Assembly: GCA_946183175.1 (NCBI GenBank)
Contig: CAMHBH010000020.1
Span: forward strand, 1 to 21,258
Direction: 5' to 3'
Length of the DNA: 21,258 nucleotides
From: an uncultured Oscillibacter sp.
GTDB taxonomy: Bacteria > Bacillota > Clostridia > Oscillospirales > Oscillospiraceae
Part shown: positions 1 through 5,737 of the stretch, piece after piece
Layout of the letters: each line of letters opens with the position of its first letter
How positions within the stretch are numbered: the first letter of the stretch is position 1
Translations under genes and position numbers: made by a program
The notes under the pieces: generated by a model
The model's database searches: none
Told to the model about the DNA's origin: nothing
Seen by the model: only the letters and a program-made list of their open reading frames with translations

Positions 1-569
1 ATGGCCTTCAGCGCGGCGGGGAGGGCCTGCGGATGTTCGGGGAGCAGGCGGACAGTGGCTATCCGTGTGTCGAACTGCTTCTTGTACTTGGAAATCACGG
101 ATTCGCCGATAACCGACGCGCCGTTTTCAAAGGTGGCCTCCAGCCTGACATCGGCGGTCGTGACGGGCAGGACGCGCCCCGTAATGGCCAGTACCTCGCT
201 CATACGCGCGACGGCGGCGTCGAACGACGGCGAAATGCCGTTGAGCGCCGCCAGAAGCAGGTTGCCGAAACTCTGTCCGGCCAGCGCGCCCTCGGTAAAA
301 CGGTAGTGCATTAAGTCCTTGAGGACGGATTCCGTATTCGCGAGGGCCTCACAGCAGGCGCGTATGTCCCCGGGCGGGGGCATGCCCAAGTCCTGCCGGA
401 GCATGCCGGAGCCGCCGCCGTCGTCGGCAACGGTCACAATGGCGGAGATGCTGCGGGAATACTGTTTGAGGCCCCGGAGCAGGTTCGACAGGCCGTGCCC
501 GCCGCCGATAGCCGCGATTTTCGGCCCGTAAGTGCGCGGTACCCGGTACGTTTCCTGTCTGCGCGCCAT
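1..569 (-). CDS. yvcK: YvcK/CofD-like gluconeogenesis factor family protein, N-terminal part
   Basis: The gene runs off the left edge, so only the first 189 codons are present. YvcK proteins bind UDP-sugars; in Bacillus they are needed for growth on gluconeogenic carbon sources and for normal cell-wall synthesis. The N-terminus shows the family's nucleotide-binding pattern: IGGGHGLSNLLRGL at residues 21-34, VTVADDGGGSG at 45-55 and LGMPPPGDIRACCEAL at 61-76. The glycine where most relatives have Ser (DDGGSSG becomes DDGGGSG) is a small deviation. The ATG at 567-569 follows a G-rich ribosome binding site and lies only 6 bp after the rapZ stop, so the two are probably translated from one mRNA. 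In related genomes whiA usually follows, here outside the window. The family call is firm; the rest of the protein cannot be judged. Confidence 0.93.
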   Translation of the reverse strand, partial: MARRQETYRVPRTYGPKIAAIGGGHGLSNLLRGLKQYSRSISAIVTVADDGGGSGMLRQDLGMPPPGDIRACCEALANTESVLKDLMHYRFTEGALAGQSFGNLLLAALNGISPSFDAAVARMSEVLAITGRVLPVTTADVRLEATFENGASVIGESVISKYKKQFDTRIATVRLLPEHPQALPAALKA

Positions 570-575
570 GGAGAA

Positions 576-1442
576 TCAGTCCCCCCTTCCCATGTCCCGG
601 TGAACCTCCGTGACGGGGTAGCCCTCCGCGCGCATGCGGTTGGCGATTTCGTGCGCGATAGCGACAGACCGATGGTGCCCGCCCGTACAGCCTATCGCAA
701 TCACGAGGCCCGTCTTGCCCTCCTGCGCGTACAGCGGGAGCGAGAACGACAGGAACTCCCCGATATGTTTCAGAAACTCCGCGGTCTGCGGGAAGCTGAA
801 CACGTACTCCGAAACCGCCCTGTCCAGCCCCGTGAGGTTTCGCAACTCCTCTATGTAGAAGGGGTTGGGCATAAAGCGCACGTCGAACACGAGGTCGGCT
901 TCCAGCGGCAGGCCGTACTTGAACCCGAACGAAATGACATTGACCGTCATGCCGCCCTTTTCGCCCGATTCCCCGAACAAATTCAGCAACTCTTGCCGGA
1001 GACGCGCCGTCGAGATACGCGACGTGTCAATGATAACGTCGGCGCGGTCGCGCACGGGCCGCATAAAGTCGCGCTCCATGCGGACGGCTTCATCAAGGGA
1101 GTCGGCGCTGTCGTGCAAGGGGTGCATGCGGCGCGATTCCTTGTAGCGGTGGATAATCACGGCGGGGTCGGCTTCCAGAAAGAGCATGCGGCACGAAAGC
1201 GTCTCCATGCCCTTGAGCTTTTCGAGAACCGCGAAGAAGTCGGACGGGCTTTCGGCGGTGCGCACGTCGTAGACCAGCGCCACGCGGCGGTAGCGGCTCC
1301 CGGCCACCGCGCAGAACTCCGAAAACTTCAGAATCATGGCGGCGGGCATGTTGTCCACGATGTAAAAGCCCATATCTTCTAAAAAGGAGGCCGTCTTGCT
1401 CTTCCCGGCCCCCGACAGGCCGGATATGATGAGAATTTCCAT
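576..1442 (-). CDS. rapZ: RapZ/YvcJ family P-loop nucleotide-binding protein
   Basis: This 288-residue protein has the usual RapZ length. RapZ in enterobacteria is an RNA-binding adaptor that senses glucosamine 6-phosphate; the Firmicutes relative YvcJ is a nucleotide-hydrolysing protein of less clear role. The Walker A motif GLSGAGKS is at residues 8-15, and the C-terminal domain carries the family stretch IGCTGGHHRSVAIAHEIA. Other family landmarks are DTSRISTARLRQEL and FGFKYGLPLEADLVFDVRF. A TTG six bases further upstream is in frame, but it sits almost on top of the AGAAGG ribosome binding site. The ATG at 1440-1442 has an 8-nt spacing and is preferred. It lies between a small four-cysteine gene and yvcK in the same direction. 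The family is certain; whether it binds RNA in this organism is not known from sequence. Confidence 0.95.
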   Translation of the reverse strand: MEILIISGLSGAGKSKTASFLEDMGFYIVDNMPAAMILKFSEFCAVAGSRYRRVALVYDVRTAESPSDFFAVLEKLKGMETLSCRMLFLEADPAVIIHRYKESRRMHPLHDSADSLDEAVRMERDFMRPVRDRADVIIDTSRISTARLRQELLNLFGESGEKGGMTVNVISFGFKYGLPLEADLVFDVRFMPNPFYIEELRNLTGLDRAVSEYVFSFPQTAEFLKHIGEFLSFSLPLYAQEGKTGLVIAIGCTGGHHRSVAIAHEIANRMRAEGYPVTEVHRDMGRGD

Positions 1443-1474
1443 AAACAACGCCTTCTTTCGGAGTAAACGTATCG

Positions 1475-1645
1475 TCAGGCCTTTTTCCCGGTCGAAGGGG
1501 GATAGTTCCGCCTCCGGAACTGTTCAAACATGGCGTAGCCGCCCGCGCGGCACTGCGGACAGGGGTTGACCAACGTCCGCACCAGTCCAAGTTTGTACGG
1601 ACAGCGCGCGCACGGCGCTTTCAGATATGTGAGTGGATTTTTCAT
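1475..1645 (-). CDS. small four-cysteine, zinc-ribbon-like protein (56 aa)
   Basis: A 56-residue protein starts MKNPLTYLKAPCARCPYKLG and has two CxxC pairs (CARC at residues 12-15 and CPQC at 29-32) separated by 13 residues, as in a small zinc ribbon. A basic, aromatic tail follows (FEQFRRRNYPP). The start is supported by a GGAGG ribosome binding site 8 nt upstream of the ATG. The stop lies 32 bp before rapZ, in the same direction, so it is likely co-transcribed. The first visible gene upstream is the AT-rich orphan, 280 bp away. I do not recognise a named family; a zinc-bound nucleic-acid or protein adaptor is a guess. The reading frame and ribosome binding site make it likely to be real despite its size. 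Confidence 0.72.
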   Translation of the reverse strand: MKNPLTYLKAPCARCPYKLGLVRTLVNPCPQCRAGGYAMFEQFRRRNYPPSTGKKA

Positions 1646-1925
1646 GCCGTAACCCTCCCGCGTTTCCGCTAAGTATTACGCCAATCTACTATTTCCGGCG
1701 TGTCCCAAATATAGCGAACACTTTCCCAAGAGGGAAGCCCCAGTTTTTCAAACTATTTTTCGCCGAGGCGGGAAAATAGTGGGTAATTTCTTCAAAAATC
1801 CGAATTTGCAAGGGGAGTTGAACGCTTCAAAAAATGTTCGCTATATAGGCGGCGTCTGTTCTTTGCATCTCCTGCCATCTGCCGAGTGCGCCGGGACGTT
1901 GCTCTGAACACACGGTAAGCAAAGC
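1646..1925. other. AT-rich spacer, no gene seen
   Basis: The 280-bp gap between the orphan gene and the four-cysteine gene is AT-rich compared with the surrounding core genes. It holds a 12-bp inverted repeat pair and internal hairpins (annotated separately). I saw no convincing promoter with both -35 and -10 boxes on the minus strand, and no intrinsic terminator. Genes on either side point the same way, so read-through from the hprK promoter is possible. Confidence 0.5.
1709..1846. repeat. 138-bp segment bounded by perfect 12-bp inverted repeats (MITE-like)
   Basis: ATATAGCGAACA at 1709-1720 is repeated exactly in inverted orientation as TGTTCGCTATAT at 1835-1846. Between them lie a hairpin at 1721-1737 (CTTTCCC/GGGAAG) and a longer one at 1752-1780 (ACTATTTT/AAAATAGT, extended by a GC core). 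Both ends contain TA dinucleotides, as expected if a small non-autonomous element had inserted at TA. No longer target duplication is visible. A pair of regulator binding sites is the alternative. The repeat is certain; its nature is not. Confidence 0.5.
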
Positions 1926-2456
1926 TCAATCACCGAATATATGACGTTTATTATATATTGTTCGGAGAAAATGGAACATGCCCCATTTCCTAATCGTGAC
2001 GCCCGAAAGACGGATTCCCGTTCCCAAGTTGGAGAATTTGTCGTTCAGCAGTTTTGTCAATTTGCTCTCAATGACGCCAACTTTCGAGTCGACACCAACC
2101 AACGCGAAGATGACGCTAAGCAATGCCTCAGCGCTATAAATGGTGTCAACTTGCAAAGTGATGTAAATCTTGTAATCGGTTATATGGAATTGAATATCAC
2201 TTGCCTTGATTCCGAGACTGGAAATTTCCGCATTCAGCGCCTTGAGAACCTCTTTTTTAGCTACAGACCAATTTGCGCCATTCACAAACTCTTTGTTTGC
2301 GTCTGCCGAACTGCGCGAATTGACGGAGCGAACATTCTGGAAAAATACGTTATGCACCCACCATTTTGCCGGCCCAGAAAGTTTTCCGGAAACAAAGCGG
2401 TCTAATTGACCATAGTCAATGCTGTCAACATCCAGTTTAACCTTTCTGCGCGCCAT
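1926..2456 (-). CDS. hypothetical protein, AT-rich orphan inserted between murB and rapZ
   Basis: I do not recognise this 176-residue protein. It begins MARRKVKLDVDSIDYGQLDR, has an aromatic patch (KWWVHNVFFQNVR at 31-43), a lysine-rich helix-like middle (SVAKKEVLKALNAEISSLG), a short hydrophobic stretch at about 109-122 (AEALLSVIFALVGV), and a basic end (NKRHIFGD). No signal peptide is seen; the hydrophobic stretch is too short and too late to be one. Two ATGs six bases apart follow an AAGGAGG box; the second (2454-2456) has a proper 7-nt spacing and is chosen. Sampled lines have roughly 45-52% GC against about 70% in murB, and codon use differs, so it was probably acquired. It sits 43 bp after murB in the same direction, so it can be expressed from the hprK-murB transcript. 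Confidence 0.75.
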   Translation of the reverse strand: MARRKVKLDVDSIDYGQLDRFVSGKLSGPAKWWVHNVFFQNVRSVNSRSSADANKEFVNGANWSVAKKEVLKALNAEISSLGIKASDIQFHITDYKIYITLQVDTIYSAEALLSVIFALVGVDSKVGVIESKLTKLLNDKFSNLGTGIRLSGVTIRKWGMFHFLRTIYNKRHIFGD

Positions 2457-2499
2457 TGTCATTCCTCCTTAGTATCATAACGACGGCAGGCACTGCGCC

Positions 2500-3411
2500 T
2501 TATTCCAGAATCCGGACTTCCGGTTCGAGCGTGACCCCGGTCTGGTCGAATACGCGCCGCTGTACTTCCCGTATCACCGCGAGAATGTCGGCGCTCGTCG
2601 CGCCGTCGCGGTTGATGACGAATCCGGCGTGCTTCTCCGATACCTCCGCCCCGCCGACGCGTAAGCCCTTCAAGCCGCACTGTTCGATAAGCGTCCCGGC
2701 GTAATGTCCGGCGGGGCGCTTGAACGTGCTCCCCGCGCTGGGGTACTCCAACGGCTGGGACGCCTTCCGGCGTTGCAGAAGGGTCTCCATTTTGGCGCGG
2801 ATGTCCGCCGGGGTGCCGGGGCGTAAGCGGAACAGCGCCTGTAAAACGTACGTCCGGGGCTGTTCCATGACGATGCTGTGACGGTAGGACAGTTCCAGCG
2901 CGTCCACCGACAAATACGAGATATCGGTCTCGGCGAGGACGAGCGCCCCGGAAAGCGCCTGCGACATTTCGCCGTCGTAGGCCCCGGCGTTCATGCACAC
3001 GCCGCCGCCGACAGTCCCCGGTATGCCGTGGGCAAATTCGAGGCCCGTCAGGCCGCGCGTACACGCGAACTCCGCCGCCTGACGCAGTGAGCACCCCGCC
3101 GCCGCGCAAATCGTGTAAGGGTCGGGGCCGGGTTCCAGCTTGCGCATTTCGCGGGTATTGATAACCAGTCTGTCAAGGCCGCCGTCGGGCGCGAGTACGT
3201 TCGTACCGCTCCCCATCACGAACGGCTCCGGGCCGCCCTCCGGCGCGCAGGACAGCGCTAATAGAAATTCCCCGGCGTCTTTCGGGAACGCCATCCGGGC
3301 CGCCGGGCCGCCCGTGCGGAATGACGTGTGCCGCTTCATCGGCTCGTCCGACAGCACCTTTACGCCCGGAAATACGGACACCCTACGGTCAAATTCGCTC
3401 TTCCAGTCCAT
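2500..3411 (-). CDS. murB: UDP-N-acetylenolpyruvoylglucosamine reductase MurB
   Basis: MurB is the cytoplasmic FAD- and NADPH-dependent enzyme that reduces UDP-GlcNAc-enolpyruvate to UDP-MurNAc for peptidoglycan. At 303 residues it has the Gram-positive (type II) length. The FAD-binding half shows HTSFRTGGPA (28-37), VMGSGTNVL (65-73) and EFAHGIPGTVGGGVCMNAGA (125-144). Catalytic candidates are Arg177 (YRHS), Ser228 in SAGSTFKRP, which is the proton donor position, and Glu298 in LEPEVRILE. The ATG at 3409-3411 follows GGAGG with a 7-nt gap. It lies downstream of hprK across a repeat-containing spacer and is followed by an AT-rich inserted gene. Confidence 0.97.
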   Translation of the reverse strand: MDWKSEFDRRVSVFPGVKVLSDEPMKRHTSFRTGGPAARMAFPKDAGEFLLALSCAPEGGPEPFVMGSGTNVLAPDGGLDRLVINTREMRKLEPGPDPYTICAAAGCSLRQAAEFACTRGLTGLEFAHGIPGTVGGGVCMNAGAYDGEMSQALSGALVLAETDISYLSVDALELSYRHSIVMEQPRTYVLQALFRLRPGTPADIRAKMETLLQRRKASQPLEYPSAGSTFKRPAGHYAGTLIEQCGLKGLRVGGAEVSEKHAGFVINRDGATSADILAVIREVQRRVFDQTGVTLEPEVRILE

Positions 3412-3463
3412 ACGCGTCCCTCCGCTTCGTCGTCCCTACAGTCTATGCGCGCCCGCCCCGAAT

Positions 3464-3552
3464 AGTCGCGGGCGTGCCTACAGTCCCGCCACTTTGCAAC
3501 AGTCGCGGACATGTCTACAGTCCCGCTACTTTGCGTCCCGTCACTTTCCGTC
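3464..3552. repeat. 37-bp tandem repeat in the hprK-murB spacer, starting in the hprK 3' end
   Basis: Two adjacent 37-bp copies (3464-3500 and 3501-3537) share AGTCGCGG near the start and CTACAGTCCCGC.ACTTTGC near the end. A partial third copy (TCCCGTCACTTTCC) runs into 3552, inside the last codons and stop of hprK. On the coding strand the unit reads GCAAAGT.GCGGGACTGTAG. A further CTACAGTC lies at about 3436-3443. An imperfect GC-rich hairpin follows at about 3447-3477, without a T-run. Confidence 0.75.
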
Positions 3553-4467
3553 GGCGAGACTGTCTATCCGCCGCGCGAGTTCCTCGGCGGCGTTCCCGCC
3601 GAATTGACGGTGGCGGTTGTTCATCGTCGCTACTTCGACGATACTTGCCAGGTTCCGCCCCGGCCTGACCGGTATCGTCATAATCGGCACCGGGATGTCG
3701 AGAATCTTCGTGAAGTTCGTCTCAATGCCCAGACGGTCATAAAATTTCGTCTGGTCCCACGGCTCAAAGTGTATCACGAGGTCGAGGGAGGTTTCCAGTT
3801 TAATGGCCCGCATGCCCAGCAACTGCCGCACGTCTATGACGCCGATTCCGCGCAGTTCGATGTAGTGCCGGATGACTTCTGGGGCCGTGCCGATTAACTC
3901 GTCGGAAATGCGCCGCAGTTCGACCGCGTCGTCGGCCACTAAACGGTGTCCGCGCATAATCAGCTCCATCGCCACTTCGCTTTTGCCGACGCCCGATTCG
4001 CCCGTAATCATGACGCCCTCGCCGTAGATTTCCAGTAACACGCCGTGCTGTACCGTGAACGGGGCCAGGCGACGGCTCAGGAAGTCGATGGCGTGGCTGG
4101 AAAAGTTGACGGTCGTCTCCTGACTTTGCAACAGCGTCCGCCCGTGGGCCTCCGCGCTCTCCATGCACTCCGGGAAGCAGTCGAGGCCGCGCGTGATGAC
4201 CAGCGCCGGAATGTTGTACTGGAACAGCGAATCGAAACTCTTGCGGCGCTGTTCGCCCGTGAACCCGGTCAGGTACATCGTCTCGGCCTTGCCGATAACC
4301 TGTAAGCGGCGGGGGTCGAAGTAGTCGTAGAAGTTCAGGAATTGCAGACCGGGGCGGTTTACGTCCGTAATCGTCAGCGCGGCGGAATCGTAGTCAGTGC
4401 CCTTATGGAGTACCTCCAGATTCAGCGCCTCCACAAAGTCACTGATTTTCAGGCCTTTCGCGTTCAT
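3541..4467 (-). CDS. hprK: HPr kinase/phosphorylase
   Basis: HprK phosphorylates Ser46 of HPr using ATP or pyrophosphate and reverses the reaction, setting carbon catabolite repression in Firmicutes. The 308-residue protein has the family's two-domain plan. Key sites are His141 in QHGVLLEIYGEG, Walker A GESGVGKS at 156-163, Asp179-Asp180 after HRLVA, the signature ELRGIGVIDVRQLLG (about 204-218), and the C-terminal PVRPGRNLASIVEVATMNNR. An in-frame GTG 12 bases upstream overlaps the AAAGG box, so the ATG at 4465-4467, preceded by GAGGG, is chosen. It is the first gene after a TTGCGG/TATAAT promoter and heads the hprK-murB-rapZ-yvcK cluster. All key residues are intact. Confidence 0.97.
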   Translation of the reverse strand: MNAKGLKISDFVEALNLEVLHKGTDYDSAALTITDVNRPGLQFLNFYDYFDPRRLQVIGKAETMYLTGFTGEQRRKSFDSLFQYNIPALVITRGLDCFPECMESAEAHGRTLLQSQETTVNFSSHAIDFLSRRLAPFTVQHGVLLEIYGEGVMITGESGVGKSEVAMELIMRGHRLVADDAVELRRISDELIGTAPEVIRHYIELRGIGVIDVRQLLGMRAIKLETSLDLVIHFEPWDQTKFYDRLGIETNFTKILDIPVPIMTIPVRPGRNLASIVEVATMNNRHRQFGGNAAEELARRIDSLADGK

Positions 4468-4515
4468 GGCAACCCTCACCTTTCAAGGCTTTCCCAGCCT
4501 GTCGATTTCCCGCCT

Positions 4516-4544
4516 ATTATATACGAAACTTTCCCGTTCCGCAA
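4516..4544 (-). promoter_or_regulatory. sigma-A-type promoter for hprK operon
   Basis: On the minus strand TTGCGG (4539-4544) is followed after exactly 17 bp by a perfect TATAAT (4516-4521). It is about 50 bp upstream of the hprK start and downstream of the terminator of the toxin-antitoxin unit, so it should start a new transcript. Confidence 0.8.
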
Positions 4545-4576
4545 CAGGTTTTCCAGTTTTTCTCGCGCCACGACTG

Positions 4577-4605
4577 AAAAAGTCTCCCCCGTTGATACGG
4601 GGGAG
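4577..4605 (-). terminator. intrinsic terminator of the toxin-antitoxin unit
   Basis: A perfect 9-bp stem CTCCCCCGT/ACGGGGGAG (4584-4592 and 4597-4605) with loop TGAT is followed on the minus strand by ACTTTTTC. It lies about 12 bp past the stop of the last small gene and before the hprK promoter, which separates the two units. Confidence 0.85.
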
Positions 4606-4616
4606 GCGTTGTGTTG

Positions 4617-4787
4617 CTAGGCTTCATACGGTTTCAGTCGCCGCGCCCGTACAAAGTCGCGTTTCATGGCGTCCGTCAACGCCGGGGAATCCTCGTCATA
4701 AACGACGGGCAGTTTCTTCGCGTCCTCTAACGCTTGCTTCTCCTCCGGGGACAGTTCCAGCCCTTCCCGCAGTTCAAAAGTAACCAT
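4617..4787 (-). CDS. small protein, third gene of the toxin-antitoxin unit (56 aa)
   Basis: A 56-residue protein begins MVTFELREGLELSPEEKQAL and contains KLPVVYDEDSPALTDAM, ending in a basic segment (KRDFVRARRLKPYEA). Its ATG overlaps the stop of the preceding antitoxin-like gene (TAATG), so translation is probably coupled. The last codons lie just before the terminator. Small proteins with a PVVYDEDSPEL-type motif are familiar to me from Firmicutes toxin-antitoxin neighbourhoods, but I cannot assign a family. A second antitoxin or accessory factor is inference. No in-frame alternative start is better placed. Confidence 0.72.
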   Translation of the reverse strand: MVTFELREGLELSPEEKQALEDAKKLPVVYDEDSPALTDAMKRDFVRARRLKPYEA

Positions 4788-4984
4788 TACGTGTCAAACG
4801 CCTTGCAATCGGGGTCGGTTGCGGCGTCACGAATCATTTGCAGGTCGAACTCGTCAGGCTCTTCTTCTTGAATCCCGTCCCACGCGCTTTCCGAAATCCC
4901 CCGCACAATTTCCCATAAGCGGACAGCCGTTGCCTCGTCCATAATGGTAATTGCGCTCATCAAACGTTCTTTTACGTCGCTCAA
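4787..4984 (-). CDS. antitoxin-like small acidic protein
   Basis: This 65-residue acidic protein begins MSDVKERLMSAITIMDEATA and ends EEEPDEFDLQMIRDAATDPDCKAFDT. The helical first half and acidic tail fit a small antitoxin that wraps a RelE-type toxin, but no DNA-binding fold is evident. The start is TTG at 4982-4984, placed 7-8 nt after a strong GAGGAGG box that overlaps the toxin's TGA stop. I see no ATG with comparable support. The toxin gene comes first in this locus, the reverse of the most common order. It is translationally linked to both neighbours. The assignment rests on size, charge and context. Confidence 0.72.
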   Translation of the reverse strand: MSDVKERLMSAITIMDEATAVRLWEIVRGISESAWDGIQEEEPDEFDLQMIRDAATDPDCKAFDT

Positions 4985-4996
4985 AGCAAGCCCTCC

Positions 4997-5233
4997 TCAC
5001 TTGTAAACCTGTCCCCGATTGTCAATTCTGACAATCATGAGTATATTTCCGTCACGGTCGAACAATACGCGGAAGTCTCCAACCCGCAGACGGTAATACG
5101 CCTGCCCTTTCAACTTCTTCACGTCGCCGCCGGGCAAGGCCGCAATCGCCGCCCTGATACGCCGCTGAATATGTTGCGGCTGACGGTTCAGAAACTTCTC
5201 CGCCTGTCTGGAATAAAGGATTCGCGTCCCCAA
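4997..5233 (-). CDS. RelE/ParE-family toxin
   Basis: The 78-residue protein has the compact RelE fold pattern: ILYSRQAEKFLNRQP, then QRRIRAAIAALPGGDVKKLKG, YYRLRVGDFRVLFDRDG, and the closing strand VRIDNRGQVYK. Family members cleave mRNA on the ribosome (RelE) or inhibit gyrase (ParE); the LRVGDFRVLF and RIDNRGQVY blocks favour the RelE type, with the basic residues used for RNA contact. The start is TTG at 5231-5233, 8 nt after GGAG; an in-frame stop lies just upstream, so no longer form exists. The likely promoter is the minus-strand one at 5505-5533, giving a leader of about 265 nt. The toxin precedes its presumed antitoxin. Confidence 0.88.
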   Translation of the reverse strand: MGTRILYSRQAEKFLNRQPQHIQRRIRAAIAALPGGDVKKLKGQAYYRLRVGDFRVLFDRDGNILMIVRIDNRGQVYK

Positions 5234-5252
5234 AACATCAACTCCATTCTAC

Positions 5253-5270
5253 CCCGCCCGTCGGGGCGGG
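5253..5270. other. GC hairpin in the toxin leader
   Basis: CCCGCCC and GGGCGGG form a perfect 7-bp stem with loop GTCG. On the minus strand it ends about 9 bases before the GGAG box of the toxin gene and is not followed by a T-run. It is therefore more likely a leader structure than a terminator of that strand. On the plus strand only ATTTTG follows, a weak terminator signal with no gene in front of it. Confidence 0.5.
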
Positions 5271-5290
5271 ATTTTGCCACCGCGCAGACC

Positions 5291-5350
5291 GAAAAAATTT
5301 AGGGAAATTTGAAAAAAGGTCTTGCAAAGCGGAACAGAACCCGCTATAAT
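5291..5350 (+). promoter_or_regulatory. strong sigma-A promoter with UP-like A/T tracts
   Basis: TTGCAA (5322-5327), a 17-bp spacer, and a perfect TATAAT (5345-5350). Directly upstream are runs of A and T (GAAAAAATTT at 5291-5300, AAATTTGAAAAAAG at 5305-5318), as in an UP element bound by the polymerase alpha subunits. Transcription should begin near 5357 and read toward the secreted-protein gene, leaving a leader of about 380 nt. The A/T block is itself bracketed by AGACC/GGTCT. Confidence 0.85.
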
Positions 5351-5353
5351 AAT

Positions 5354-5506
5354 GGCATAGCGTCCGGGACAGGCTTTCGGGACGCCGGACGCTGTGAAAC
5401 AAAATAAGCGGTAGGCCGCGCAGTGTTACCAGCACCGCGCAACCCTATGATGAGTAGGCTAATTACTCAACACAACAGACGATTTATGCCTGAACCGCAG
5501 GCGTAG
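5354..5506 (+). ncRNA. candidate structured RNA / long leader (family not recognised)
   Basis: Read on the plus strand, the segment folds into consecutive hairpins. There is a 9-bp stem AGCGTCCGG/CCGGACGCT (5359-5394), GCGG-TAGG-CCGC (about 5408-5419), and GCGC.GTG/CAC.GCGC with loop TTACCAG (about 5418-5440). GAGTA/TACTC follows with a 7-nt loop (about 5452-5468). GGCATA at 5354-5359 can pair with TATGCC at 5485-5490 to close the domain. The same TATGCC can instead form TATGCCTG/CAGGCGTA (5485-5505). GGTA in one loop and TACC in another are complementary. The predicted start near 5357 would remove part of the closing stem on the plus strand, whereas the minus-strand transcript from about 5498 contains all of it. 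I checked my memory of common riboswitches, 6S, SRP, tmRNA and RNase P motifs and found no match. A 19-codon frame (5447-5506) lacks a ribosome binding site. Confidence 0.45.
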
Positions 5507-5533
5507 TATACCCGTTTTTCCTGAAATTTACAA
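5505..5533 (-). promoter_or_regulatory. sigma-A-type promoter facing left, toward the toxin genes
   Basis: On the minus strand TTGTAA (5528-5533), a 17-bp spacer and TATACT (5505-5510). Transcription should start near 5498 and read through the structured segment toward the toxin start at 5233. It points straight at the plus-strand promoter at 5322-5350, so both transcripts cover about 140 bp in antisense. Confidence 0.7.
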
Positions 5534-5542
5534 GGGGAATGG

Positions 5543-5716
5543 GTGTGGAATCGTTGTGTACAGGCTTGTATTTTATCAGGCGGTGTTGAGTTCACGCTCG
5601 GCATCGCTTGTTTTGTTTCGGCGGGACTTCCCTGTAAGGGTGCGCGCCCCTTGCGGCGGGGAGAACTGTTAGATAGTCGGAGGAAACAGGCATTGGATGT
5701 ACGTACAGGATTTTGA
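5543..5716 (+). CDS. possible 57-aa upstream reading frame
   Basis: A GTG at 5543 lies 5 nt after AAGGGG and opens a 57-codon frame that ends in TGA 21 bp before the next gene. It includes CVQACILSGGVEFTLGIACF and ends with RRGELLDSRRKQALDVRTGF. Four cysteines lie in the first half. Codon use does not resemble the core genes, and the frame lies in a leader that also has RNA structure (for example AAGGG/CCCTT at about 5636-5652). It may be a coupled small protein or merely an open stretch in a noncoding leader. No family is recognised. Confidence 0.25.
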   Translation: MWNRCVQACILSGGVEFTLGIACFVSAGLPCKGARPLRRGELLDSRRKQALDVRTGF

Positions 5717-5737
5717 CCGGAAAGGAGGAAACAAACG

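Noticed and set aside
495..1382. 295-codon plus-strand frame opposite rapZ
   Set aside because: It is an antisense shadow of a clear RapZ gene; Arg/His/Val-rich composition is typical of high-GC shadows.
1709..1846. LexA-type boxes (CGAAC...GTTCG)
   Set aside because: The two half sites are more than 100 bp apart, whereas a LexA box needs them adjacent.
5354..5510. Known RNA families (FMN, c-di-GMP, ydaO, T-box, 6S, SRP, tmRNA, RNase P, hammerhead)
   Set aside because: None of the conserved sequence cores that I remember is present. GGTAG and GTTACC recall the end of a c-di-GMP-I aptamer, but its core ACGCAAAGCC is missing; ATGATGAG recalls a hammerhead core, but CTGATGA and the GAAA partner are absent.
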